Shown here one piece after another: positions 17,117 through 24,893 of a stretch of DNA of 64,000 nucleotides (positions within the stretch are counted from its first letter, which is position 1; the number at the start of each line of letters is the position of its first letter). The position numbers and the translations under genes were made by a program. This stretch comes from Solirhodobacter olei (GTDB taxonomy: Bacteria > Pseudomonadota > Alphaproteobacteria > Rhodobacterales > Rhodobacteraceae), in contig NZ_RRYH01000002.1 in NCBI RefSeq assembly GCF_004010155.1, forward strand, positions 1 to 64,000. Direction: 5' to 3'. The notes below the pieces were generated by a model. That model ran no database searches. It was not told the origin of the DNA and saw only the letters and a program-made list of their open reading frames with translations.

Positions 17117-17926
17117 TTACTTGACTTCGACGAGCTCCACCGGCTTGTCGCCGCGGCGAACCTTGATCGTCACCCCGGGCTGCGGCTTGTCGACGGGCGA
17201 GCTGTCGCGCAGCACGTCGTTCAGCCGGATCGAGGCGATCGGCGTGTCCGACGAGGTGTTGGCGGCGGAGCGGAGCGTCAGGCTCAGGATGCCGGCCTGC
17301 TGAGCGAGGGCCAGGATCTGGCCCTGCTGTGGCGTCACCTCGACGGTGACGGTGCGGGCGACATCCGGGCGGTCGTGGTTCTGGTCGGAGACCTGGTCGA
17401 CGCCGAGGATGCGGAGATCCTGCAGGATCGTGACGGCCTTTAGGTTGGCGTCGCGACCCTGGGTGAGGACGACGTCCACATGGTCACCCGGGGTGACGAA
17501 GCCGCCGACGGCGGTCACGGCATTGACCTTGATGGCCATGGCGCGGGCGTTGGGGCTGAGGGTCTGCACCAGGGTTACTTTCGCACCGAAGGCTGAGACC
17601 TTCGAGCCTAGGATCAGATCTCCCTTGGCGAAGGCATGGGTGGCCCGGCGCGGCGGCTTGCCATTGGAGGGCAGCAGGCTCGCGCTGGACTGGAACGCCC
17701 CGGCGGGGATCGCCTCACGCGGCCAGGGGATCGTTTCGACGGATTGCGCCCGGATCGGCTGGCCGAAAGGAATATCAGTGGCGGCGACGACAACGGTGCC
17801 GAGGTCGGCCTTGGACTCCGTCGCGGCATGGGCCGATTGCAGGCTGAGGTATTCGCGTGTGGCGAACGCCGAGGCACCCGCGACCGTAACGCCGACTAGG
17901 GCAACGAGGATAGAGCGGATGGCCAT
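17117..17926 (-). CDS. cpaB: Flp pilus assembly protein CpaB/RcpC
   Basis: The 269-residue protein has one N-terminal membrane anchor or signal (SILVALVGVTVAGASAFA) and a SAF-type domain (VVVAATDIPFGQPIRAQSVE), then the RcpC/CpaB domain containing GDHVDVVLTQ. CpaB proteins work in the periplasm near the secretin. In most loci the secretin gene cpaC/rcpA follows cpaB; here a tadG-like gene follows instead. GAGGTG precedes the ATG. It is separated from flp by 72 bp containing a strong hairpin. Confidence 0.92.
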   Translation of the reverse strand: MAIRSILVALVGVTVAGASAFATREYLSLQSAHAATESKADLGTVVVAATDIPFGQPIRAQSVETIPWPREAIPAGAFQSSASLLPSNGKPPRRATHAFAKGDLILGSKVSAFGAKVTLVQTLSPNARAMAIKVNAVTAVGGFVTPGDHVDVVLTQGRDANLKAVTILQDLRILGVDQVSDQNHDRPDVARTVTVEVTPQQGQILALAQQAGILSLTLRSAANTSSDTPIASIRLNDVLRDSSPVDKPQPGVTIKVRRGDKPVELVEVK

Positions 17927-17959
17927 GAGGACACCTCTGTCAAAAACGCTGTCGGAGGA

Positions 17960-17985
17960 CGCCCGCGCCGGCTTCGGCGCGGGCG
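17960..17985 (-). terminator. Strong hairpin between flp and cpaB (attenuator-like)
   Basis: Perfect 11-bp GC arms (CGCCCGCGCCG at 17960-17970, CGGCGCGGGCG at 17975-17985) with a 4-nt loop lie 13 bp after the flp stop. On the minus strand a T5 run (17946-17942) follows about 13 nt later. It probably ends most flp transcripts and lets some through to cpaB, giving excess pilin. Confidence 0.7.
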
Positions 17986-17998
17986 GTGATGGAGCGGC

Positions 17999-18178
17999 TT
18001 AGGGCCGGGTCGCAGCGGTGTTCGCGCTCGTGAAATTGGTGTTGGTAGTATTCGCCAGCGTGATGAGGCCGCCGCCGCCGACGATGATCGCCACGAGCAG
18101 GGCGATGCCGTACTCGACCAGCGTGGTGCCCTTTTCGTCTTTGCGGAAGCGGCTCAGGTGCTTGAACATGGACTTCAT
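17999..18178 (-). CDS. flp: Flp-type major pilin
   Basis: The 59-residue prepilin has a basic leader (residues 1-17, ending DEKG) followed by TTLVEYGIALLVAIIVGGGGLITLA. After cleavage behind G17 the mature pilin has Glu5-Tyr6, the signature of Flp pilins. The hydrophobic helix forms the pilus core. AGGAG lies 7 nt before ATG 18178; a longer frame to 18226 lacks a site. It is the first gene of the Tad locus and probably the most expressed. Confidence 0.93.
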   Translation of the reverse strand: MKSMFKHLSRFRKDEKGTTLVEYGIALLVAIIVGGGGLITLANTTNTNFTSANTAATRP

Positions 18179-18602
18179 TTCGCATCTCCTAATTGCGAAG
18201 GGATCAAAATTTGAACCGTCCACCACACGGCCCGCTTTTCCGAGGCGAGCAGCGTCGCCATGAGATCAGTATGGGCCGTCCTCGCCCCGCGCCGCGTCGT
18301 CACAAAAGATGAAGAATACAATCTGTGGGTGAATCTTTATCGGGCAGCCTTTGAGGGATGCACCCAGGGAGTGCATGAGGTGCACCAGATACTCCCAGTG
18401 AGAGTGTTTTGGACGTTTCAGGCGAATCTCCCCATGAACCCTCGGCAAGACTTCGCCCGGGCTGCCGTGAAATCTGCATCGGCACGGGATTTGATGACGG
18501 AAATCAACGCCAGACCCCGTGATCTTCGTTCCAATCTCCGGACGGTGCCGCGACGGTTGGGGATGTTGGGCTCTGTGGTGCCGGCGTGGTGGAGGAAGAG
18601 CC
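18179..18602. other. Intergenic region between flp and the divergent small gene
   Basis: This gap of about 420 bp should hold the flp promoter and that of the gene at 18603. It contains a cluster of TGCAC/GTGCA motifs at 18359-18386 (listed separately). A plus-strand open frame here has no good start site and is not called. Confidence 0.5.
18359..18386. promoter_or_regulatory. Cluster of TGCAC half-sites upstream of flp
   Basis: TGCAC (18359-18363), GTGCA (18371-18375) and the perfect palindrome GGTGCACC (18379-18386) lie within 28 bp, at spacings near one helical turn. The layout resembles an operator for a dimeric regulator. No regulator is assigned. Confidence 0.35.
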
Positions 18603-18914
18603 ATGCTGGAAGCTGACGAAATCAAGACGGAGATGCTGGCGAGCGCGCTGCATGATCTCCAGAAGGGAAGTATTGCCGCCACGCTCGCCTGGGCGGCGGA
18701 GCTGGGGGTGCTGAGAAGCGCCTTCGTCTCGCTCCTCGGCGTGATCGAGGCCCGCCAACCGGCGGTGCGCGAGATCGTGCTGCAGGATCTGCACGAGGTG
18801 CTCTCGAAAGAACTGCACCCGCCCGCGGGGATCGACAGCGACGAGGGTCGCGTGGAAGCGCTGACCTATCTGATCGACGCGCTGGAGATGCAGTTACGGC
18901 CGGATCAGACCTGA
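18603..18914 (+). CDS. Small protein of unknown function, divergent from flp
   Basis: The 103-residue soluble acidic protein is largely helical by composition (MLEADEIKTEMLASALHDLQKG ... VEALTYLIDALEMQL). It has no signal peptide, membrane segment or cysteine. GAGGAAGAG precedes the ATG. No family is recognised. Its divergent position beside the pilus locus may mean a shared control region. A short hairpin with a T-run follows. Confidence 0.7.
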   Translation: MLEADEIKTEMLASALHDLQKGSIAATLAWAAELGVLRSAFVSLLGVIEARQPAVREIVLQDLHEVLSKELHPPAGIDSDEGRVEALTYLIDALEMQLRPDQT

Positions 18915-18939
18915 TCCGACGGCCCATCGGAAGAGGATT

Positions 18940-18962
18940 GCCCGATCCACCGGGCTCTTTTC
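18940..18962 (+). terminator. Terminator after the small gene at 18603-18914
   Basis: A GCCCG/CGGGC stem (18940-18944 and 18951-18955) with a 6-nt loop is followed by TCTTTT. A near-palindrome CGGATCAG-AC-CTGATCCG (18901-18918) also spans the stop codon. Confidence 0.6.
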
Positions 18963-19247
18963 GCATGGGCCAATCGCGACATCGAAAACCATTTGGCGCG
19001 GGCGCGGAAACCGCCCTTCACGATGCTCCCGAAACCCTCACCCACACGTGTTCTAGGTGTGATTTGAAGAGCTTACGGGCCGTCTCTACAAGCGAGCCGG
19101 ATGCAAGCGGCCCTTCTCGATAAGCGCACCGTCAGCCAGTCGGCACATTTGCGACGCGACTGCGAGATGTCTCTGGCGGGGGCGCCCAGCCGCCGGCTGG
19201 CCGCGGCAAACCGACAATCCAGATATCGACGCCAACGGAGGTAATCC
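18963..19247. other. Intergenic region before the Gld-type ABC operon
   Basis: This stretch of about 285 bp (333 bp from the preceding stop) should hold the operon promoter. No clear -35/-10 pair or coding frame is visible. It ends in a strong ribosome site, GGAGGTAATCC, before ATG 19248. Confidence 0.4.
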
Positions 19248-20165
19248 ATGATCAGCGTGGAATCCTTGACCCGCGTCTACGGCGAGCTAACCGCCGTGGA
19301 TGGGGTCAGTTTCGAGATCGGCAAGGGCGAGGTCGTTGGCCTGCTCGGCCATAACGGCGCTGGCAAGAGCACGATCATGAAGATGCTCACCGGCTACCTG
19401 GAGCCGACCTCGGGCGCGATCCGTGTCGATGATCTGGTGATGGGGCGAGATACCAGGGCGATCCAGGCGCGGATCGGCTACCTGCCCGAGAACTGCCCGG
19501 TCTGGCCGGAAATGACGGTGATCGATTTTCTGTCCTATCACGCGCAGCTGAGCGGCGTGGCGAGGGTGAAGCAGGACGCGGCCATCGCGCGTGCGATCCG
19601 GCGCACGGCACTGACGGCCAAGGCCACGTCGCGAATCGAGACGCTCTCGCGCGGCTACCGCCAGCGCGTCGGCGTGGCCCAGGCGATCCTGCATGACCCC
19701 GAGATCGTCATCCTCGACGAGCCGACGAACGGGCTTGACCCCACCCAGGTGCGCGAGATGCGCGGGCTGATCCGGGAGCTGGCCGAGACCTCTACCGTCA
19801 TCGTCTCCACCCATGTGCTGCAGGAGGTGCAGGCGGTCTGCAAGCGCGTGCTGATCATGCGTGCCGGCAGACTTGAGGTCGACGAACGGATCGAGGCGCT
19901 GGAGCGGGCCAGCGGGCTGACGCTGGCGACGGACCGCGATCTCGACGCGCCGTTGGCCGCGCTCGAGGGCGTCACGGCGGTGGCGCGCGAAGGGATGGCA
20001 AACGGCCGTTACACTTACCGGCTCGACGCGACGGAAGAGGCCGCACCCGCAGTCGCGCGCCTCGTCTGCGACAGCGGCGCCGCGCTTTACGCGCTGGAGC
20101 CGCGTCGGCGCGATCTTGAAACGGTCTTTGCCGAAGTGAACGGAGGCGCCGCCCATGCTGCGTGA
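19248..20165 (+). CDS. Gld-type ABC exporter ATP-binding protein (GldA-like)
   Basis: The 305-residue ATPase is of the ABC-2/drug-export class. Walker A is GHNGAGKST (34-42), the signature LSRGYRQRV, Walker B VILDEPTNGLDP, and the switch His is in VSTHVLQEV. The C-terminal 80 residues form the accessory region seen in GldA/NatA-type ATPases. A very good ribosome site precedes it. It overlaps the membrane protein gene by 11 bp. Despite the gliding-motility name, this transporter class occurs widely in non-gliding bacteria; the substrate is unknown. Confidence 0.88.
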   Translation: MISVESLTRVYGELTAVDGVSFEIGKGEVVGLLGHNGAGKSTIMKMLTGYLEPTSGAIRVDDLVMGRDTRAIQARIGYLPENCPVWPEMTVIDFLSYHAQLSGVARVKQDAAIARAIRRTALTAKATSRIETLSRGYRQRVGVAQAILHDPEIVILDEPTNGLDPTQVREMRGLIRELAETSTVIVSTHVLQEVQAVCKRVLIMRAGRLEVDERIEALERASGLTLATDRDLDAPLAALEGVTAVAREGMANGRYTYRLDATEEAAPAVARLVCDSGAALYALEPRRRDLETVFAEVNGGAAHAA

Positions 20166-23052
20166 GACATTCGCCGTCGCCCGCAAGGAGTTCAGGGGCT
20201 TCTTCTCCTCGCCTGCGGCCTATATCTTCATCGGCGGTTTCCTCGCCGCCACACTCTTCATCGTGTTCTGGGTGGCGGGCTTTTTCGCCCGCAACATCGC
20301 CGATGTGGAGCCGATGTTCCAATGGATGCCGGTCCTGATGGTGTTCCTTGCCGGTGCGCTGACCATGCGCGTCTGGGCCGAGGAACGGCGTGCCGGCACG
20401 CTCGAGGCGCTGATGACAACGCCGGTGCGCCCGATCAGCCTGGTCTTCGGCAAGTTCCTCGCCGTCGAGGCCTTGGTGGCATTGGCGCTGGTGCTGACGC
20501 TGCCCTTGCCGTTCACGGTTGCCCATCTCGGCGCGCTCGACTGGGGTCCGGTGATCGGCGGCTATGTCGCCACGCTCTGCCTGGCCGCCGCCTATGTGGC
20601 GATCGGGCTTTTCGTTTCGGCGCAGAGTGACAATTCGGTGATCTCGCTGATCGTGACGGTGCTGATCTGCGCGATCTTCTACTTCCTAGGCTCCGACCTG
20701 CTGACGAGCCTTGTGAACCGCAACCTGGCGCAGATCCTCGATGAACTCGGCTCCGGCTCGCGCTTCGCCTCGATCACGCGCGGTGTTCTCGATCTGCGGG
20801 ATATCTACTATTACATCTCGATCGTCGGCGTGTTCCTCGCTCTGAACGTGCTGCAACTGCACAGGCTTCGCTGGGCGAAGAACCCGGGCGGCCGGAAGGC
20901 CCATGCGGTGACGGTGGGGGCCGCCGTGCTGGCGGCGGCGAACCTGCTGGCGGCGAATTTCTGGCTTGCGCCGGTGACGAATGCCCGGGTCGACCTGACT
21001 GCCAACCATCGCTACACGCTCTCTGACGCGACCAAGACCGCGCTGAAGGGTCTGCAGGAGCCGCTGGTCATCCGCGGCTATTTCTCCTCCAAGACCCATC
21101 CGCTTCTGGCTCCGCTGGTGCCGCAGCTCAGGAACCTGCTGCGCGAATATGCTGCCGCGGGCGGGCGCAATGTGCGGGTCGAGTTCCTGAACCCGACGAC
21201 GGATCCGAAGGCCGCGAAGTCGGCGGCCGAATTCGGTATCCGGCCGACGCCGTTCCAGACCGCGAACCGCTATTCCTCGTCGATCGTGAATTCCTATTTC
21301 GACATCGCGATCTCCTATGGCGGGCAGGACCAGACGCTGGGCTTCCGCGATCTGATCGCGGTGAAGGATCGCGGCATGAACAATGTGCAGGTGGGCCTTG
21401 CGAATCCGGAATACGCCGTCACCTCGGCGATCCTGAAGGTGACGCAGGCCTATCGCGCAGGCGGCGACGCCTTCGCCTCGGTCCCCGGGGGCGTGACGCT
21501 TCATGCCTATCTTTCCGACGAGTCGAAGCTGCCGCAGGGGCTTGCGCCCGTGCATGACGCGCTGATGAAGGCGATCGACGCCGAGAAGGTGGCTGCCGCC
21601 GGCAAGTTCTCCTATTCGATCGAGGATCCGGAGGCGAACGGCGGCGCGCTGGCGCACAAGCTGGAGAAGGAGTACGGGCTGCGCCCGCAGGTTGCCGGGC
21701 TGATGAACCCGCATCCGTTCTGGTTCTCGCTCCGCCTTTCGGGGGGCGGGCACAGCGTGCCAGTGACGCTTCCGCAGGGGGGCGGGCTGGACGAGGCGGC
21801 GTTCAAACGCGCCATCCTCACCGCGGCCAAGCACCTGGCACCGGGCTTCCTGCACACCATCGCGCTCGCCACGCCGCCTGCGCCGAAGCAGATGTACCCC
21901 GGCATGCAGCCGCAGGGGCCACAATACACGCGGCTCAAGGCGCAACTCGACAAGGATGCGCGGGTGATCGATGCGAAGCTCTCGAGCGGCCATGTGCCGG
22001 CGGATACCGATGTCCTCATGGTCATGGATCCGACCAACCTTGGCGTTAAGGGCCGCTTCGCGATCGACCAGTTCCTGATGCGCGGCGGCACCGTAGTGCT
22101 GGCCTCCTCGCCCTATGCGGTCTCAGAACAGGGCACGCTGAGCGTGGTGCCCCAGAGCTCGGGCCTCGGCAAATGGCTGAAGACCTACGGGATCGACATT
22201 GGCAAGAAGCTGGTGCTTGACCCGCAGAACGCCTCGCTTCCGGTTCCGGTCGAGAAGCAGGTGGGCGGCTTCAGCATGCGCGAGATCCACATGATGCCCT
22301 ATCCGCATTTCCCGGATGTGCGCGGGGCCGGTCTTTCGCAATCGAGCCCGGTGACCGCGAGCCTTGGGCAACTGACGCTGGACTGGGCGTCCCCGATCAC
22401 GCTGAAGGATGTGCCGAAGGGGCTTTCGGCGGTGCAGCTGGTCAAGACCTCGCCGAAAAGCTGGACCTCGACGACGCTTGACGTGACGCCGGATTACCAG
22501 GCGCATCCCAACAACGGCTTCGCCGTGACGGGTCCGCGCGGTTCGGATCTGCTGGCGGTGGCGCTGACGGGCAGTTTCAAGTCTGCCTTCGCGGGCAAGG
22601 ACTCGCCCCTGCTGTTCAAGCCGGACAAGAACGTCAAGCCGAAGAAACCGGCGGCAAAGGACGCCAAGGCCCCGCCGCCGGAATTCCAGGGCGTGATCGA
22701 CCGCTCTCCGGCAAACGCCAAGCTGGTTGTGGTTTCCTCCTCCAGCTTCGGGTCTGACCTGACACTGGCACTGGCCTCGCAGGGGCTTGGGACCCGCTAC
22801 ACCAAGCCGGTCGACTTCCTGCAGAACGTCGCCGACTGGGCGACGGAGGATCCCGCGCTTCTGGCGCTGCGCGGGCGGACCCAATACGCCAACACGCTAC
22901 TTCCGATGACCCCCACGACCCAGGCGCTGTGGGAGTATCTGAACTACGCCTTCGCCATCCTCGGCCTCATCCTGGTCTGGGTCTGGCGGCGGTGGACCGT
23001 CGGGCGCGACCGGGCCCGCTACGGGCGCATTCTGAACGAGGTGTCGGCATGA
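20155..23052 (+). CDS. ABC-2 permease fused to GldG-like auxiliary domain (GldF-GldG fusion)
   Basis: The 965-residue protein joins two parts that are separate in the Gld system. Residues about 1-245 are an ABC-2 permease with six membrane segments (SSPAAYIFIGGFLAATLFIVF ... YYYISIVGVFLALNVLQL). Residues about 255-965 are a GldG-like ABC auxiliary unit: a membrane anchor (AVTVGAAVLAAANLLAANFW), a large periplasmic domain opening with the characteristic LTANHRYTLSDATKTALKGL, and a C-terminal membrane segment (YLNYAFAILGLILVWVWRRW). The fused form is common in proteobacteria. It overlaps its neighbours on both sides, so one operon encodes ATPase, fused permease and a DUF4340 protein. Substrate unknown. 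Confidence 0.85.
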   Translation: MLRETFAVARKEFRGFFSSPAAYIFIGGFLAATLFIVFWVAGFFARNIADVEPMFQWMPVLMVFLAGALTMRVWAEERRAGTLEALMTTPVRPISLVFGKFLAVEALVALALVLTLPLPFTVAHLGALDWGPVIGGYVATLCLAAAYVAIGLFVSAQSDNSVISLIVTVLICAIFYFLGSDLLTSLVNRNLAQILDELGSGSRFASITRGVLDLRDIYYYISIVGVFLALNVLQLHRLRWAKNPGGRKAHAVTVGAAVLAAANLLAANFWLAPVTNARVDLTANHRYTLSDATKTALKGLQEPLVIRGYFSSKTHPLLAPLVPQLRNLLREYAAAGGRNVRVEFLNPTTDPKAAKSAAEFGIRPTPFQTANRYSSSIVNSYFDIAISYGGQDQTLGFRDLIAVKDRGMNNVQVGLANPEYAVTSAILKVTQAYRAGGDAFASVPGGVTLHAYLSDESKLPQGLAPVHDALMKAIDAEKVAAAGKFSYSIEDPEANGGALAHKLEKEYGLRPQVAGLMNPHPFWFSLRLSGGGHSVPVTLPQGGGLDEAAFKRAILTAAKHLAPGFLHTIALATPPAPKQMYPGMQPQGPQYTRLKAQLDKDARVIDAKLSSGHVPADTDVLMVMDPTNLGVKGRFAIDQFLMRGGTVVLASSPYAVSEQGTLSVVPQSSGLGKWLKTYGIDIGKKLVLDPQNASLPVPVEKQVGGFSMREIHMMPYPHFPDVRGAGLSQSSPVTASLGQLTLDWASPITLKDVPKGLSAVQLVKTSPKSWTSTTLDVTPDYQAHPNNGFAVTGPRGSDLLAVALTGSFKSAFAGKDSPLLFKPDKNVKPKKPAAKDAKAPPPEFQGVIDRSPANAKLVVVSSSSFGSDLTLALASQGLGTRYTKPVDFLQNVADWATEDPALLALRGRTQYANTLLPMTPTTQALWEYLNYAFAILGLILVWVWRRWTVGRDRARYGRILNEVSA

Positions 23053-24203
23053 AGAAGACGATCTACACGCTCTCGGGCCTTCTGGTCGCGCAGGTGGCGC
23101 TGGCGATCGGGATGAACACCTCCTCGCGCGGCTTTGCGGGCGAGGCGGCGCGCACCAAACTGCTTGACGTGCCCACCGCCAAGATCACGCGTCTGGCGAT
23201 CACCGGGGCGGACGGCAAGACGGTGGTGCTGGCGAAGAAGGACAAGGGCTGGGTCCTGCCGGAGGAGGGCGGCTTCCCGGCCGCCGGCCATCGGGTAAAT
23301 ACCGTGCTGAAAGACCTGGCCAAGGCCGAGGAGAGCCCGCCCGTGGCCACCACCGCCGGCGCGCCCAAGCGCTTCAAGGTGGCACAGGACGGCTTCGAGC
23401 GAAGGCTGGTGCTCGGGCCCGAGAAGAGCCCGCTTGCCACGGTCTACCTGGGCAATTCTCAGGGCGTGCGGCAGGTCTATGTCCGCCGCGCCGGTCAGAA
23501 AGGGGTGCGGACGATGGACTTCGGCCTCTACCTCGTCTCCGCAAACGCAAACGACTGGGTGGATTCGAACGCGCTGAAGGTGGACGCGAAGAAGATCACC
23601 TCGATCGGGTGGGGCGACGTGAAGATCACCCGCACACCGCATAAGGCGGAGGGGACGGCGGGCGGGACCACGCCGGTTGACACCAAGACGGCCGATGCCA
23701 AGGGCGCCGGCGGCAAGACAAGCGCGGCGAAACCGGCCGCCAAGCCCGCGCCCGGCTGGGAGGTCCAGATCGGCAGCGCCGCCCCGGTGCCGGCGGGGAC
23801 CGAGGTCAAATCGCTGACCGACCAGCTCGGGAGCCTCTGGATCGAGGGTCTGGCGCCCGGCAAGCCCTCCGCGCCGGAGGGGAAGGAAAAGCTCGACCTT
23901 TCCATCGGGATCGCCGGCGGCAAAACGCTCGACTACCGGGTGATGGAGGAGAAGGACGGCAGCTACATCCTCGCCGCCTCGAACCTGCCGCGGTTGATGA
24001 AGCTCTCGCCGGACTCGGCCAAGGGGCTGATAAAGCTCGCCGCCAACAAGGCCTTCGCGCCGCCGGCCCCCAAAGCTGCTGCGGCGCCTGCCGCGACCCC
24101 GTCGACCAAGACGCCGGTGGCCCAGACCCCGTCGACCAACACGCCGGCTAACGCGCCGGCCAAGCCCCAGACAAGCGCGCCCGCCGCCGCAAGCGGCGGC
24201 TGA
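23049..24203 (+). CDS. DUF4340-domain protein of the Gld-type exporter
   Basis: The 384-residue protein starts in a 4-bp overlap (ATGA) with the fusion gene. An N-terminal membrane anchor (IYTLSGLLVAQVALAIG) is followed by a DUF4340-type region built of repeated beta units (ITRLAITGADGKTVVLAKKDKGWVLP). The linker (about 210-240) and the C-terminal 50 residues are low-complexity Ala/Pro/Thr/Lys. DUF4340 proteins are regular partners of GldG-type transporters; their exact role is not known. Most of it should lie in the periplasm. Confidence 0.8.
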   Translation: MKKTIYTLSGLLVAQVALAIGMNTSSRGFAGEAARTKLLDVPTAKITRLAITGADGKTVVLAKKDKGWVLPEEGGFPAAGHRVNTVLKDLAKAEESPPVATTAGAPKRFKVAQDGFERRLVLGPEKSPLATVYLGNSQGVRQVYVRRAGQKGVRTMDFGLYLVSANANDWVDSNALKVDAKKITSIGWGDVKITRTPHKAEGTAGGTTPVDTKTADAKGAGGKTSAAKPAAKPAPGWEVQIGSAAPVPAGTEVKSLTDQLGSLWIEGLAPGKPSAPEGKEKLDLSIGIAGGKTLDYRVMEEKDGSYILAASNLPRLMKLSPDSAKGLIKLAANKAFAPPAPKAAAAPAATPSTKTPVAQTPSTNTPANAPAKPQTSAPAAASGG

Positions 24204-24233
24204 GGCGCCGCACGGGGGGCAACCCCTAAACCT

Positions 24234-24263
24234 GGCCCGCCGCTCCCCCCGCGGCGGGCCTTT
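24234..24263 (+). terminator. Terminator of the Gld-type operon
   Basis: Perfect 10-bp arms GGCCCGCCGC (24234-24243) and GCGGCGGGCC (24251-24260) with a 7-nt loop are followed by TTT. Confidence 0.75.
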
Positions 24264-24294
24264 GTCGTCTCTACAGCGAATGCGGGGCTTCGCC

Positions 24295-24801
24295 TCAGGA
24301 CCCGTTGGGCCCGAGTGGCAGGGACTGGCGCCGGATCAGCGTGCGCAGCGCGAAATTGGAGCGGATGGAGCGGATGCCCGGCAGCCGCATCAACCGTTCC
24401 TCAAGGAAGTGGTTGAAGGTGGTCAGATCCTCGGCAACCACCCGAAGCAGGATGTCGCGCGAACCGGTCATAAGGTAGCACTCCATGACCTCGGGCAGGG
24501 TGACCACGGCGCGTTCGAAGGTCGTGATGGCTTCGCGGTCCTGCCGTTCCAGCTCGACCGAGACGAAGATCGACACAGGCAGCCCTACACGGACCGGATC
24601 AACCCGCGCTCCGTAGCCGGTGATTACCTCCTCCGCCTCCAGCCGGGCGACGCGCCGGGCGCAGGGGGTGGGCGACAGGCCGACCAGTTCGGCAAGCTCG
24701 ACATTGGTGATCCGGCCGTCGCGTTGAAGGGCCGCAACGATTCGACGGTCGATGTCGTCCATGGTGACATGGGAACGTTGGGGCGCCATTTTTGGAGTCA
24801 T
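24295..24801 (-). CDS. Lrp/AsnC-family transcriptional regulator
   Basis: The protein has 168 residues from ATG 24801; ATG 24789 and 24762 are alternatives, and none has a clear ribosome site. The N-terminal HTH is typical (MDDIDRRIVAALQRDGRITN, LAELVGLSPTPCARRVARLE). The C-terminal RAM/AsnC ligand-binding domain follows (VMECYLMTGSRDILLRVVAEDL). It is divergent from the amino-acid dehydrogenase gene, with a nested dyad in the 92-bp gap. Lrp-family proteins next to such genes usually control them in response to the amino acid; that is the likely role here. Confidence 0.9.
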   Translation of the reverse strand: MTPKMAPQRSHVTMDDIDRRIVAALQRDGRITNVELAELVGLSPTPCARRVARLEAEEVITGYGARVDPVRVGLPVSIFVSVELERQDREAITTFERAVVTLPEVMECYLMTGSRDILLRVVAEDLTTFNHFLEERLMRLPGIRSIRSNFALRTLIRRQSLPLGPNGS

Positions 24802-24802
24802 A

Positions 24803-24838
24803 CACCAATTCTGGCCAAATTTGGAGGTGCATTTGGTG
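24803..24838. promoter_or_regulatory. Nested dyad in the Lrp/dehydrogenase divergent promoter region
   Basis: CCAAATTTGG (24815-24824) is a perfect 10-bp palindrome. Around almost the same centre lie CACCAA (24803-24808) and TTGGTG (24833-24838). An AT-centred dyad of this kind fits an Lrp-family operator between the regulator and its target. Confidence 0.5.
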
Positions 24839-24893
24839 ACCTTCCCTCTCTCTCAAGCGGCACTATGCGCGCCTGGACAGAAGGAGAGCGAGC

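Noticed and set aside
18260-18616. 118-codon plus-strand frame upstream of the small gene at 18603
   Set aside because: It crosses the likely flp promoter and operator region and lacks a ribosome site.
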